DNA of 64,000 nucleotides, taken from the NCBI GenBank assembly GCA_949318235.1, contig OX439131.1:16783189-16847188 (forward strand), in the 5' to 3' direction. The stretch's first letter is position 1; each line of letters starts with the position of its first letter. The translations under genes and the position numbers were made by a program. This stretch comes from Ecdyonurus torrentis. Taxonomy: Eukaryota > Arthropoda > Insecta > Ephemeroptera > Heptageniidae. Shown here piece by piece: positions 25,607-44,846 of the stretch. The notes below the pieces were generated by a model that worked only from the letters and a program-made list of their open reading frames with translations, did not search any database and was not told where the DNA came from.

Positions 25607-25818
25607 CTATAAAATCAAATATATTTATTTGTTATCTAATCCATCATATATGCAAGAACAAAACATTTGTTGTACAGTAAAGGCATTTGTAGTGCACAAA
25701 TAACTGTATACCCCCCCCCCCCTCCTATTGCACAGAAATAACAAATTACGTAATTTATGCTGCATTTATGTCATTACAGCATAAATCAGTTTAAGGGAAA
25801 AAAAACATCGCAGTTAGG

Positions 25819-26243
25819 ATCAATAATAAAGAAAAATATAGAATTACCAGCAAGGGCCTTACCACAGTAGAAGTTCTATGAAGAGGTTGAGGTCTTGCGT
25901 GGCACAGTATTTTGTTAAAAAAAGTTGATTTTATAACTGAGAGCTTTCGTCATAATATGTTAATGACATTATCAATCAAAGAAGAGATATACTTGAGCAC
26001 ATCACTGAGCAGTGTCTTGTCTTGTACAATTTATTTGATGCTCAAGTTAACTAATTGTGCCGATTGTGCTCAAGTAAATCTCTTCTTTGATTGATAATGT
26101 CATTAACATATGACAAAGCTCTCAGTTATAAAATTAACTTTGTATAACAAAATACTGTGCCACGCAAGACCTCGCCCTCTCCATTGAACTTCTACTGTGG
26201 TAAGGCCCTTGCTGGTAATTCTATCCTTTTCTTTATTATTGAT
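25819..26243. mobile_element. Palindromic MITE ('AAGGGCCTTACCA' family)
   Basis: ATCAATAATAAAGAAAA at the left and its complement at the right; arms of about 200 bp share ACCAGCAAGGGCCTTACCAC. Related copies lie at 37451-37830, 42495-42721, 42755-44992 (interrupted) and 48788-48960. Located between GTF2H1 coding exon 1 and its 5' UTR exon. Confidence 0.85.
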
Positions 26244-26249
26244 TACAGC

Positions 26250-27880
26250 ATAAATGATACTGTACTAAATTAGAACATAAATAATTGTGCTGTACAACAT
26301 AATATTTATGTTTATAAAATTGTACTTTTGTTATTTTTAAGTGATCAATTTCAAAAGCTTTCTGATTTTTTCTTTATGATGACTTGTGATGAAAGAAAGA
26401 AAAATGACTTGCCAGAAAGACCTAACACATATCCATACTATGCAGTACTATTCAAAGCATTTTTTTTTTCTGTACACTCCTGAATAAATCTGACCCAAGC
26501 TTTAATCTCTCCAAATGTTAAATATATGGGGAAACTTTAACACGAGCGGTCTGATTTATTCGGGAGGAGCGTACATGTATGATTAAAGGCAACAGAGTAC
26601 AGTATACATACATAAAGTTTTTTTTTTTAATTTTAAGTTAAAACATATTTGTTTGTGTGTGTAATGCATATGCATAACAAAGGTAATTAAATGTGTATCA
26701 GTACTCTATGCATCATCACATTCATCACTGTGTGTGTATGTACTGTACATACAGTACTACGTATGATATGATGGTTTTGACAGTTCATGGTCATTCAAGG
26801 GTAATTCCTCAAACATATTATGATAATTATGTATGTATTATCATGTCATGGATGTTTGCACATTCAACCTATTTTGTAGTTAATAATTTTATTGATAAAG
26901 TTTGTAGTACGGAACAGTATATGTATATACCGGTATATAGTTATATGCGCGAATATATTTTATTATGCAATAATATTATTGTTATTCAATTTTAACTAAA
27001 AGGAAACAAGTTTCATGCAAAAATTACATAAGGTGCAGATTTTAATGTAACAATTATGTAAGACTTGTACGGCTATAATATGTTGTTTTGTTACCCACAT
27101 ATTGCTTTGAAGTGAAAATATCTGTTAAATAAGATAGTGTCGGTATGTGCCAATTTAAAGCGTCAAAATTATGACCATGAAAACCTTTTTCTTTTTTTTT
27201 TTTTACATTATCTTTTAAACATACGCTTGAATTTACGGTTTTTTAGTGTTACGCAACACGTCGCTGCTTTTCAACCCAGAATAAGTCGATATATTTTCAT
27301 AAGGATTTAAAGCATTGCATATAATAATACAGAGTATGTACATATGTATGTACATACATACGCATATAAATAATCATTGATACAAAATGTTAATAATTAA
27401 TTTAAACTGCATAATACATTTATGATGATATGATACACAAATGTACTTAAACAAGTCTTTCCTTTAAAATACAATGCAATAATGAAAATGGCTAGAACCA
27501 CTGCATCATGGTATGATTGCAGTTATTTCGCCTTTTTAAAGAGCATTATTATGAATATGTTACGTGTATTGACGGCACTTAAAAATGATTTAAAGGCCAT
27601 CTATAATAATTAATATTATTATAAATAATGTTTTTCGTACTGTATTGCTTACAGTACAGCCTAAAAACGTAAATTCAAGATCAAAAATCCTCGCATGCAA
27701 CACCTCTCAAAATGGCATAATGCTACAAGGATATGGCTATCTCCCGAACATGATTGTCGAAATGCAAAATTTCAATTACAAATATTTCCCTCAGTACTAT
27801 ATTTTGTCGCTTTCCTCCAATGTATGACCGACATAAGTCACTTATATCTAATTTGTGATGAATTTTAGGTGTAAAAATGG
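26250..27880. other. Gene-free AT-rich stretch of the GTF2H1 5' intron
   Basis: Only short microsatellite-like GTAC/ATGTAT runs are seen; no feature can be supported. Confidence 0.4.
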
Positions 27881-27887
27881 TTCTTAC

Positions 27888-28110
27888 CGTGAGAAATTAG
27901 TAAAATCCTTGGCAGCGATAGAAGAGACCTGCCGTCGCGCAGAGCGCCATGTGTGACATACATAGGGCGAAGCGACATCTCCATCGACCAGCTCTCTTCA
28001 CTCGAATACTGTGTACTGCGCTAGCAAGCAGGGAAAAGTATTTCGGTTCCAACTCCTCCTTTGCTCTATCGCGCATTCAATTTGTACTCTGCGACGCTGA
28101 ATGCAGCGTT
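27888..28110 (-). other. GTF2H1: Probable non-coding first exon and promoter region of GTF2H1
   Basis: On the minus strand a strong donor (TCTCACG|GTAAGAAC) ends an exon at 27888. The preceding 200 bases are less AT-rich than the surroundings. No start codon gives a long frame, so it would be 5' UTR. The upstream limit is a guess. TGACGTCA (CRE-like) occurs at 28337-28344 and again at 29172-29179. Confidence 0.4.
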
Positions 28111-28119
28111 TCACGATGT

Positions 28120-29616
28120 ATCCACAATTTTACACATAAATTATTTTAAAATTTTAGCATTTACTTTATTATTGTTAATTATCCAAACAGCCATTTTTAA
28201 TAAAACAGAATAATATATTTCATTTTTGTTACGTTATTAATTATTTTTAAATTAAAATTTTGTAAATTTTGATACCTTCGGCAACACCGATCTACAAATT
28301 ATTTGAAGGGTAATTTCTCTTCTCCCTGTCTTTTTGTGACGTCACATATTAAACTATTTCTTGATTAATTATTTAAATTAGGCTATATTGAAAATAATTA
28401 TTTATATTTTTTAATTTTAATATTTCTGTGCAATATATAAGCATACAATATTTTGTAATTTGAGTATACTATACATATAAGAATATAAGCGACAAAAGAC
28501 AACTGCGTCGAATAACGATACAAATTTAAACCGCCTGAAAGTTAGGCAACTTCTTGAGCAGTGATGCTTGCAGAGTTGCTGATATTCGCAGGCGCTGTTT
28601 TGTTATAGCCTATTTTGAATTGATAATTTTCATGCTCCCTGCACAACTATATAAAGTAATTTTTAAATATTCAATAAGCCGCAAGTCAAACTTAAATATT
28701 TGAAATAAAATACAATAAATTTATAATGCTATTATTAAAAAGTCCTCGCAAGTGCTAAATCTACAAAATGCATTTGTTACCACAAATATTTAGAATTAAT
28801 GAATAATCTCATAATATGATAATAAATGTAATGTGCAATTATAACTTTTATATAGATCTCTATATATGTTATAAAGAAATAAGATATTATATTATAAAAA
28901 AATAAAATATTATAATTATTATTTTATTTGTGAAAATATACAATCAAATATGTTTTTAAAAAAAGTGTACTTTTATGTGTTTTAATATTTCTTTATGTTA
29001 AAGCCATGGCATAGAATAGACCACATAAAACAACACGTGCTTTTTAATGAATAAACACGAAATGGGATCTTCAAAACTAATGACAATTTTTACCAGAATG
29101 TTAATATAGCCCCACGGGAGAGCGTGAAAATATACTGTAAAGTATGCAATTTGCGTGACAATTCATGTTTATGACGTCAGAAACATGCAAAAATTAGTAT
29201 GAAAATGTTGTGCGGGCTGCATAAATTGAATTTTCTGATCACTGCTACATACGTAGCTACTGTTGGGTTTTGAGACAAACTAATCCCGTCAAGTGTTTTG
29301 TGATATAAATATACTTATGTTTTTCTCTGGTCTTTTCCTTTAAAACTGCAAATAAAATAAAATAGAATATATTAAAACATGCAAAAATACCTTTAAAATA
29401 AAATATAATATTATGATAATATGTACGTATGTTAATAAAATATACTAAATTTTGTAAAAAAAAAAAAAAAAAAAAACTGTCTTAAATATATAAAATGACT
29501 GATATGGTAAACACTTTTATAATGCACGTGTTATTTATATGTATATGTAGTTTTTTTAATCAACATGTATACCAACTGGTATTTTGATCAATAAAGAAAC
29601 TGAAACTGAAATATAT

Positions 29617-29650
<34 letters not shown>

Positions 29651-31030
29651 ATATATATGCATTTTTCATAAACGAGGCTTTACGAAACATTTTCAATAAC
29701 GGGAGAAAAACATGAATTCTCTATAATATCATAAGAATTGTATTGATTTAAATCATATATAATTATATGCTTTCTATTAAATTTGATGACAGTGGCGGAT
29801 CATAAATAAGTCGCGGTGCGGTATATTATAATCAAATTTGTTGCTCACGCAAGATAAAGTATAAGAGTAATGCACGCGTTGACACGATTCGAAACGCAGT
29901 AAAATAAAAATGCATAATTCTTTATGCAGCATAATTTGTTTTCATATTTTTATCGTACTTACCAATATTTGTTAAATTATATATAATATATTTTATGATG
30001 GCCGGTGGAGGTGCAAATATATCGTCACACTGAATGCACTACGACGCCATACTGGAGCAATGAATAACATTACTCAGCATATAGAACAAAAAAAAAAAAA
30101 AAAAGGGTTTTTTTGACTATTTTCTTTGGAAAATTATTATTTTCACGTACTTTCAAAATTGTAAACCTAATTCAACCTCTTAACAGCATCAATTATGCTC
30201 TCAATAATATTTTGCTAATTATTTTTAAACTATATACTAAAATGATTTCCATACCGGCCCAGCATATCATATCCAGCCAGTATCGCACATATACGTATTA
30301 TATATGTATATAGTGCTCACATATAATACAAATATATATATATATTTTTTATGCATACATAACTCCCTTATAAAAGACTTGCAAAAAGGGGGTTTAGTGA
30401 GAAAATAAACAAACTCGGAGCCAAACAATACTAACAAATTGCTAGCAGAGTATCAGAAGACGTGGGACATACTATATAACACTATATAACAATTAAAATT
30501 TTCAGCGGATATTTTAACTGCTTCATTATACCCCATAAGAAAGCATGGCAAATCAGGACAGGAACACAGTCATCTGCTAGCACTTTTTGTTTTGTCAGTA
30601 TTACTATTATATATTGCGCGGGTTCTGTTTTATTATTTTTTTTATATATTTTTTTTTACTATTGGATAACTTTTTATTTATTTTTTTAAGCCCCATTTTG
30701 CAAGTCTTCTGTTTATAATAATAATGTTAACAATACAGTACAAGAATATAATATACTAATAATAATAAAAATTGCAACGTTTAGAAAAATGTTTTAAAGT
30801 TATAGGTTATAGGATAGGATTCCATTGATGAGCTATAATAAATAACATTCAACGACTGAATAAACTACATGATATATGTCTAAAAAAAAATTACTTGCGT
30901 GTTTCTATCCATCAATATAATATTATGTATTTTTATGATGAAATTTTATCTATACGGAAATTACAGTTGGAAAAAGATAGCAAAAGCCAGAAAAAAAAAA
31001 ATGTAATAAAATAAATAAATATATTATATA

Positions 31031-31060
<30 letters not shown>
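28120..31060. other. Intergenic DNA between divergent GTF2H1 and the pitchfork-like gene
   Basis: AT-rich. Contains two TGACGTCA palindromes (28337, 29172), an AT microsatellite at about 29612-29658, a possible LINE-like tail (AATAAAGAAACTGAAACTGA near 29592) and the MITE at 30374-30708. No gene seen. Confidence 0.45.
30374..30708. mobile_element. MITE with AAGACTTGCAAA ends, copy 1
   Basis: Left end AAGACTTGCAAAAAGGGGGT, right end CCCCATTTTGCAAGTCTT. Shares the internal 'AGTGAGAAAATAAACAAA' and 'GCTAGCAGA' with the copy at 33043-33464. Confidence 0.7.
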
Positions 31061-31061
<1 letters not shown>

Positions 31062-31280
31062 GTACCGCAGCTGGTTTGGTTGTAGGATAGACGACGAGCT
31101 TATACCGCCATTAGTTTGGGGAGGTTGATAGTAGCAATAAGGGTTGCCCGAGTTATGTGGATCGAAGACGAAGCAAAAATCAAAACTCATCGTTGAGAGC
31201 CACACAAAACCTCGGTTACTTACAGTTAGTCGTGAGGCTCGGTGGTAAGCAGGAGCAGTTCTCTTGATATAGCTTTAACT
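31060..31280 (+). other. Probable 5' UTR/promoter-proximal region of the pitchfork-like gene
   Basis: Less AT-rich stretch directly before the ATG. Possible acceptors (taccgcag at 31070, cttacag at 31225) hint at an upstream leader exon, but nothing decides it. Confidence 0.3.
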
Positions 31281-36849
<5,569 letters not shown>

Positions 36850-36973
36850 TAGTTTTTATTATTATTATTATATATTTATTTAGAAATTGCGGGTAGAAAA
36901 ATGACTGTATGGTTCCAATCTTTATTATGATCATTACATTATAACTCAGTCTCGGAAGCAACTTGCATATTGT

Positions 36974-36979
36974 AATAAA
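36974..36979 (+). terminator. Polyadenylation signal AATAAA of the pitchfork-like gene
   Basis: The first AATAAA after the TAA stop, about 125 nt downstream on the plus strand. Confidence 0.5.
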
Positions 36980-37450
36980 AGAAGTTGATATACATAAGCA
37001 AATAACAATTTACTTTATTGAATACCTATATAATGACAATAAATTCTATGTAATAGCAAATTCGCAGTCAAATAAAAGTGCATACATTCCAATTATAAAA
37101 CAATACAATAAATCAAAATAAAATAATACACCTAAAGCAAAGTCTTGGTTTTTGTTTTATTATTTTTTCTTTCCTTCGATTGCTGACTACTTTAATATGG
37201 ATTGTAAATTTATTGGTGGACTTAAAATTGAAGATGGTAACACTGTGGACGCACGTATTTATCACAATCATAATATACAGTATAATCAATTGCAATTAAA
37301 AATAATAATCAAATTTTTTAGAGACTTGTGGTAATGAATTGACGTTACATGAAGACAAAAATCACTTTACAAAAGATATTAGGTACATGCTTGAAAACAC
37401 TAATAGTATGATTAAAAACAATTATTATCATTGTATCCTTTATGATATTT

Positions 37451-37830
37451 TGATAAATTTGAAAGAAAAGGATAGGAGAAAACCATGAAGGGCCTTACCA
37501 AAGTGAAGAGAGTTCCATAGTTTGGTGAAAATCTTGTTAGCACAGACATTAATAATTAACACATATTGGAGATCTTTAGGCACTAAACCCCAAAAGAAAA
37601 CAGCTTGTGTTATGCCTTCGTCAGTCCCAAATTATCATTTGGTTTTCCTCTGAGTCTGCAACAACTGATGAAGGCATAACACACTCCATTTCTCTTGGAT
37701 TTTAGTGCTGAAAGCTATTGATTTTTTTTTTTTTTTTTTTTTTTTTTTATCTCTGTTCTAGCAAAATTTTTAATTCAATATAGTAAAAGCCCGTGCTGGT
37801 TTCCTTCTAAAATTCTTTTAATTTTATCAT
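37451..37830. mobile_element. Palindromic MITE ('AAGGGCCTTACCA' family)
   Basis: TGATAAATTTGAAAGAAAAG at the left, with a diverged complement at the right (CTTCTAAAATTC ... TTATCA); internal GAAGGGCCTTACCA. Lies between the convergent pitchfork-like and C2CD3-like genes. Confidence 0.65.
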
Positions 37831-37942
37831 ACCTAACTGCAATGTTTTATGTTTACATTTTAATAATTAAAAAAAAAACTTGATTTTGATAAGCCAAAAT
37901 CAAGTAAGCTTAATTTTAAACTGGAAGAGTGGATCAGAGATG

Positions 37943-38122
<180 letters not shown>

Positions 38123-38357
38123 CGTAACAGCAATATTTTGTAATATAATTATGATATCTGAACTAAGATTTGATTTATTTATTTATTTTTAATTTGGCAA
38201 ATAACACACATATGTTTACATTTATAATTATTACGGCAGCAGGTGACTGACTTGGGGGTCACCATTAGTCAAATGAGGAACCTTATTTTCACAATAGTTC
38301 TTTCTACACAACTTATAACCACTGAAAAATATTTCCAATTTGTTAAAAATATGTTTC

Positions 38358-38389
<32 letters not shown>

Positions 38390-38671
38390 TTAAAAGTTTC
38401 TAATTTGACATGAGTTGATGCTTAAATATGATTTTTTTTATTATTATTATTATTATTTTTTACATGTTACCTTTAAAGTGGAATAACATAAATATTTGAT
38501 CGTACTGGCATGTGTTTGTCCCAACTACATTTTCAAATAAAATTTAATTTTTACTTCATGTCAATTTAATATTTCATGACCATGTTAAGTTTGTGAGATC
38601 TCAACTGGTCACCTACTACCTTAGATTATATTGCTCTAAACTACCTATGTCTAATCATTTCACAGTTCATT

Positions 38672-38677
38672 TTTATT
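38672..38677 (-). terminator. Candidate polyadenylation signal of the C2CD3-like gene
   Basis: AATAAA on the minus strand about 170 nt after the read-through stop at 38844. Confidence 0.4.
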
Positions 38678-38843
38678 CAATGAATATTAAGTCTATTAGA
38701 TAAATTACAATGCATACTAAAAGGATGATAAAAATAAAGGGGGTGATAGTCACATTATTTGGAATGAAAGTTATAGTAATATTTTGTAATAGGAATAAGA
38801 AGGAATACTGTAGTGTAATTTTAAAATATGAACATGTAATAGT

Positions 38844-41800
38844 TTACTCACCACTGCTATCATCGGCAGGCTGATTTTTGCTACCTTCAGATGAAGTTGA
38901 TGCTCGTGAGTTTTTATCTTTCTCCGAGGGGTTTCCACCTTCTGGTGCTTGTCTTGGTACAGGGGTCAATATTTCCAACTCATCAGTTTCTTTTCCTTCA
39001 ATATCCGAGAGAAGAAATTGAGTTTGCACATTGGCATGTTTCTTCTCACACACATAATCAGGTTTGCTACAGCGACCTGCCTTCTGAGCTTCATCTTCTA
39101 AATGTTCAAAAATACGAAGTAATGTATCAAAGTCAAAGTTTGACATCAATTTTGATACATCAGGATCATTGGAATCTGAAGAAGTTGACTCATTGGGAAC
39201 TGAAGGATCTGAGGGATTTGGGTAGTTAAATAAAGGATCATCAAGAGTAAAGGGAAATTTACGAAAAGCTTCTTCTAAAATATTTCTTCCTTCACTATCT
39301 AATGAGACTTGTGAAATATTATTTGGTACGATTTGATTTCTACTATACTGAGACTCATGATTAACAGAAATTTGGCTTGTTTGAAAGCTTTGGAACAAGT
39401 CATTAGATTTACAGGATTGAGGATTCCTTGACAGTTGTGATTGGTTGTCTTCATGTCCTAAATTTAATTGGCAGAATTGTTCAGAGCTTACTGAATCTTG
39501 CTCGGAATGAGAGCCTTGCGTAAGAAAAGGATTATCTGAATTTGGCACAGATATTTGATGACAGAGAGAATATGTTGAATAAACATTGTTTTCATCATTT
39601 ATATGCTGAATTGGTAATTCCTCATGAGAAGCAAGTCTATAGCCACTGGAAGGTCTCTCACTCATTTGACCTGTTGTTGGGTTTACAGGCATGACACTAG
39701 GACCTTGATGATAGACATATGAACCAGGATTTTGAGAAACAGGGTCATTTTGAACAATACTAGCAGTTGGAAGATTACCAGAGTGAGAGGGTTGAAGATT
39801 CAGTTCGGTATGCGGAGACATTTCTGGTGGAAGTAGGTAATTTTGAGGGGTTCTTTCAAAGGTAATGTCAGTAGAGCAAGAGGGGGTAGGATTTTTGTAC
39901 AAGTCTTGAATTGAATGGTCAGTATTTAGGTGTGATGAACTAGGATATTGTGCTACTGTATCAGGAGTGTGTTGAGAAAGTAAATAATTTTGTGGTTCTC
40001 TAAAAATTGAATGAGTAGCATGCTCTGTTGAACAATGAGTATCTGATAAACAAGGATTTTGTGTTGAACCTATAGGGTAAGAAGTACCAGGGTTTTGTAG
40101 TGTGGTGGGTATTTTAGTAGCGTGTAAAGCTAGAAGAGAAGTAAAACTAGTAAGAGGGTATATTTGACCAGGATTTTGTGTCACCTGTACTGGTTCTGGT
40201 TTGTTATGAGAATGAGTTGATTCAACCGTGGGAGGGGGAGGAAGTTTAAATTCGTTTGCGGGAATATTTACAAAATCACTTGGTGGGAACATCAATTCTG
40301 GATGTTCAAACCCTTGCGTGGAAATGCTTTTACTGGTTGACCGAACTACAAGTTTAGGACGTTCATGTGATATTTGTGGCTTATCTTCAATGTTCATAGC
40401 TGCAACTTTTGATTTAAGCTCATTTGCCAGTACATCAAAGTCTGATAGCTGCTCTCTGTAACAAAGAAATATTTTTGTTTTAATGTTACTGTATATTTTG
40501 ATTTCGATGCCCAGGTACAGTAATTTTATCTTCTCTTTTGTACTAAATATCATACATATATACATAACATAAATATAAATACAGTAAAATATCTCAACTA
40601 ATACTTAAACCTTTTTATTTGATAATTGATGTAAATTAAAACTCAGAAATTATAGGCATAAATTGGCATTTTGGCATGTGACATCAATAGGCACCATGCT
40701 CGTGCAACACTAATGGAGGTTTAAGCAAACTGCGTCTTTGACATTACTTGCTGATTTGTTGTTCTTATTATGACCCAAAAAATAATAATAATAAAAAGTG
40801 GTATGGATAAAATTAAGAAAAATAAGTATTAAAATATACTGTACCAGTTTATAAAAATAATGCAATATAGCATAAAAGACAACACAATTTTAGCAAAGAT
40901 TTTGAGAATTTTTAGTGAAGAGATGCAGGAGAGAACTGTTTCGGATAAAGTTTGTTGTGTTAGTTTAAAGATACATCTAGAAAGCCATTTGAAAAGGACA
41001 ACAGAATGGTTACTGTAACAGGGACCCTGACGCAACCTCAGTGATGGAATGGATGTCTGTTATTTTTATAATCACGAGCAACTTACTGAAGTTTTCTCTC
41101 CAGTGCAGATGAGGAGAGGTCAGAGAAAGGGTTCTCAGGCAACTGATAAGTGTGAGAACCACTATGCTGCTGAGATGATCCTGATACTGAAACACAGTGC
41201 ATCTGGTGCAACAACACTGCATTCCTCAGCTGTACGTAAGACTCAAGATTCTCCAGTGGTGTTATACAAACCTGCAAGCATAAAAACAATGAACATAATT
41301 TCTCTATGAAAAGAATCAAAGCTTTCAAGATGGGATATTTATATCCCCCCCCCCTTTTTAAATTATTAAAGCTGCTGCAATTTAATTATGATACACTAAA
41401 AATGAAAAGGTTTAAAAGTTTATCAAGGCACATTGAATTAATAGAACTACAGTACACAATAATAATAATCATACCGTACAGATCGTAAGTTTTTAAAAAA
41501 TTATGAAATCAAAACAGATGACATTGACTTAAAGGCATTGAATACTTTCTAAATAACATCTCTTATTACAAGTTTTATCCTAACATATCTGAAAATAAAC
41601 ACTGATTTGGCCGGACTCATTGATTACTAATTTGTCTTAAGTTATTTCTTTTTGTATGTTATGGCCTCCCTTCTATATGATGCCACAGCCTAGCCTGATA
41701 TCTAGTTAAGCTTTTTAACTTCTTGCGGCAATGTGCGTGCCAGCCAATCAGATGCGTGGCTGCTTGTGACATCATATACATGAGTCCTGCCAAATCAATG

Positions 41801-42306
41801 TTATTTTTCAGGTATTTTACAACTAGGAAGTGTTTTTTTTTTTTTTTTTTTTTTTTTAATCCAGTTTCCTAATGCTTTAAATTAATTACGATTAAAGAAC
41901 TTGAAAGCTAAACAAAACTGTATTCTTTGTGTTTGTGTGCCATAGATCCACAGTAGAACCATAGTATATGAGGATTGTTACCTTGAGCTGTCCCTGAGAA
42001 TTGCCAGCATAATCAAGCAAGTCAAACCAAGCAGATATTTGTCGTTGTCCAGTTAACAAAACTTGTAGATCAATTGTTGTGAAGCATGCTATGATGTCTT
42101 GTTCTGGGTTATGTCCAATTTCATCACTGATTGCAAAACACAGCTTCAGTATCAAACGTTGATCACCCTGTAATTGCAATATAAATTAATATACAATATT
42201 TACCAAACTGCAAACTGAAATTGGACAATAAATAAAAAATGAAGCTAAATTTTTGTAAAAAAAAATATATATATATAATGTACCTATATATTATATATAT
42301 ATATAT

Positions 42307-42392
<86 letters not shown>

Positions 42393-44805
42393 CCTATATA
42401 TAGGAATAATAATAAATGCCATTTTGTTGAAAAGTATCAAACATGTACTGTACTAGAGATATATTAAGGAAACTAAATCATTGTGGTTAGGTATGATAAA
42501 TTTGAAAGAAAAGGAAAGGAGAAACCAGATGGCCCTATAGCCTTGCTTACCATAGTGAAGAGTCCCATAGTTTGATGAAAATCTTGCTAGCACAAGATTT
42601 TTAGTTAGATTTTTATAGCTGTGCTAGCACGACTCTCACCAAACTATGGGACTCTCTTCACTACGGTAAGGCCCTTGCTGGTTTCTCATATCCCTTCCTT
42701 TCAAATTTATCTAAAATTAACTAGAGATAAAGTATGTTATGTAGGTAAGTAAATTAGGAGAGTATAGGGAAACCAGCAAGTGCTTTACCATGTTGAAGTC
42801 TGTAGCTAGGTGAAGATATTGATCGCACAGTGAACACAAATATTTACATTATTTAAATTTTTTTTATTCTTTTTTAATAATTTGCTTACAATGTTTGATT
42901 ATACTAAGCATCCAAAAAAGAGGGTCATCACCATCACCCTTGAAACGTCTTAATCAATGTGAATATTTGTGTTGCCATAATGATCTTCACCTCTAGCTAC
43001 AAGGGCGGATCTAGGAATTTGGTTTGGGGGGGGCGATACAAGGGAAACTTTTCCAGTGTGGGGATGGGGGCAGGGGGCAGCCTGCCGCAGGCGAAAATTT
43101 TTTTAGGGACACGCCCCTTTTTGGGAAAAACACAAAATTAGTATACTTGAGAAAATAATTTTAAAATTATTTTAGTTTAATTTTTTATTTTTTTTTGTCT
43201 TGTTTTTTTTCACCCTTATTTAATGAATAATGACATTGGAAAATATGTTCAAATTGTTAACTGAAACCTTAAAAAATATATATATATATATATTAAATAC
43301 TGCTTTTTTTTTTTTTTTTTTTTTTTTTTTTGTAATTCATATTTTTGAAATTCCAAATCTGTTTTAAATTTTATCTTATTACAGAGTAACCACAAGAGTT
43401 TTATATGCTTAATAAACGATTAGCAAGTTGTTATATTTTAAATGGCAAAAATAATTCACCTCAATTTAATTTAAAAATTGAGCTCATAAGAATGAAAAAT
43501 TTTTATTAAAAAAGTTTTATCCATAGGGCCTAATTTTTATCATGCAACTGAAATTTTTGCATAACATTTTTAATTGAGACTGAATTTGTCACCTATACAG
43601 AATTTTAAGAACCTTATAAAATAATAAGACTTTTGATTAAATTGGTTCAAAACAATAAACATAAAATTATAAAAGCAAGAACATGAAACATTAAATTTAA
43701 TGGAGCTCATCGTGGTTTAGCGCGCGGAAAAAGCTAAGAGTCCCCTAATTTAACATTACACTGATGAGGAAAAACACGTCTTTTGCGATTTTTGAGAAAC
43801 TACTCCACCGCGCGATCCTGGAGAAATTAGACATACTTTTGCATGTGTTTTTAGATATATCAATGTCAAATAAATTTTTAACCCAATATAGCTTTAATCT
43901 CTGATCATGAATAAGAATTATAAAAATAATAATAAATAAAATATAAAACGCAGAACTCCTTGAAAAGTTCAAATTTATTTTAAGGAGTTCGTTTCTTACA
44001 AGTGGTCCATTCTTGTTATTTTGCTAAATTTTCCTCAACAAATTGGTTTATTAGGGAGGGATGCGTGGGGGGGGGGGGGGGCGAAGAAAGTAAAATAATT
44101 ATAAGGTACTATACTTTGCAGTGGTGTATTTTTATTGTTATCATTTTTATTAAGTTCAGGTTGCTGTACCCAAAAATGAAATTAAAAAAATTGTATCTCA
44201 AAAACTATCGTTACAATTGAACATAGCATCAAAGTGTTGGAAAATCTCCTTTGCTAGTGCGAATTTACTGTGGTTTAAGAAAATACTAAAGATAAACTTT
44301 TAATGAAAAATAACTTTCATATTTTTTCCAGAACGCATTTGCCGAGAAAGAAAAATAAAAAATTGGCCCATTTTAAATATTTAATATATGCAATCTTTAA
44401 TATTTTTTTCTTTGTAAAAATGTTGTTAACTTTGTTTTAAATCTCAAACTCATTAAAAGAATAGATCTGCAGATTACGCTGGTATTTTGTTAAGAAGTTG
44501 ATCAATTTAATTTTGCACACGGTGAGCTTGAAATTTCGTATCTATACACGCTTAAGGGGGTTTATTTGCGAAAGATTTAATTTGAGCTGAAACTTGGAGT
44601 TAGAGAATTAATGTTCTTTGGTTCATTTAAGCTAAAAAATGTCATAATTGAGTGTTACGACAAAAATGCTATACCCTAAAGTACGGCCTTAAAAAATAAA
44701 ATGAATCATGTATTATAGGTAAAAAAGAAATGCATTGTAGCTGCGATTTTTATTTCATTTTTTTTTTTGGAGATCATCTTTCTTTCCTTTCCTTTCCTTT
44801 CCTTT

Positions 44806-44846
<41 letters not shown>

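Noticed and set aside
30933..31205. Minus-strand frame of 90 codons with proline-rich stretch
   Set aside because: Includes poly-T translated as poly-F, no splice-consistent continuation, and overlaps the upstream region of the pitchfork-like gene.
38225..38275. Possible extra terminal exon of the C2CD3-like gene (frame VPHLTNGDPQ)
   Set aside because: The frame does not fit the phase of the donor at 38851 and the acceptor is weak; the read-through stop at 38844 was kept.
43761..43800. Second CTGATGAG occurrence, checked as another hammerhead
   Set aside because: No stem II, GAAA or complementary stem I around it.
43745..44220. Frames inside the 43000-44924 element
   Set aside because: Short, AT-driven, no transposase motif recognised.
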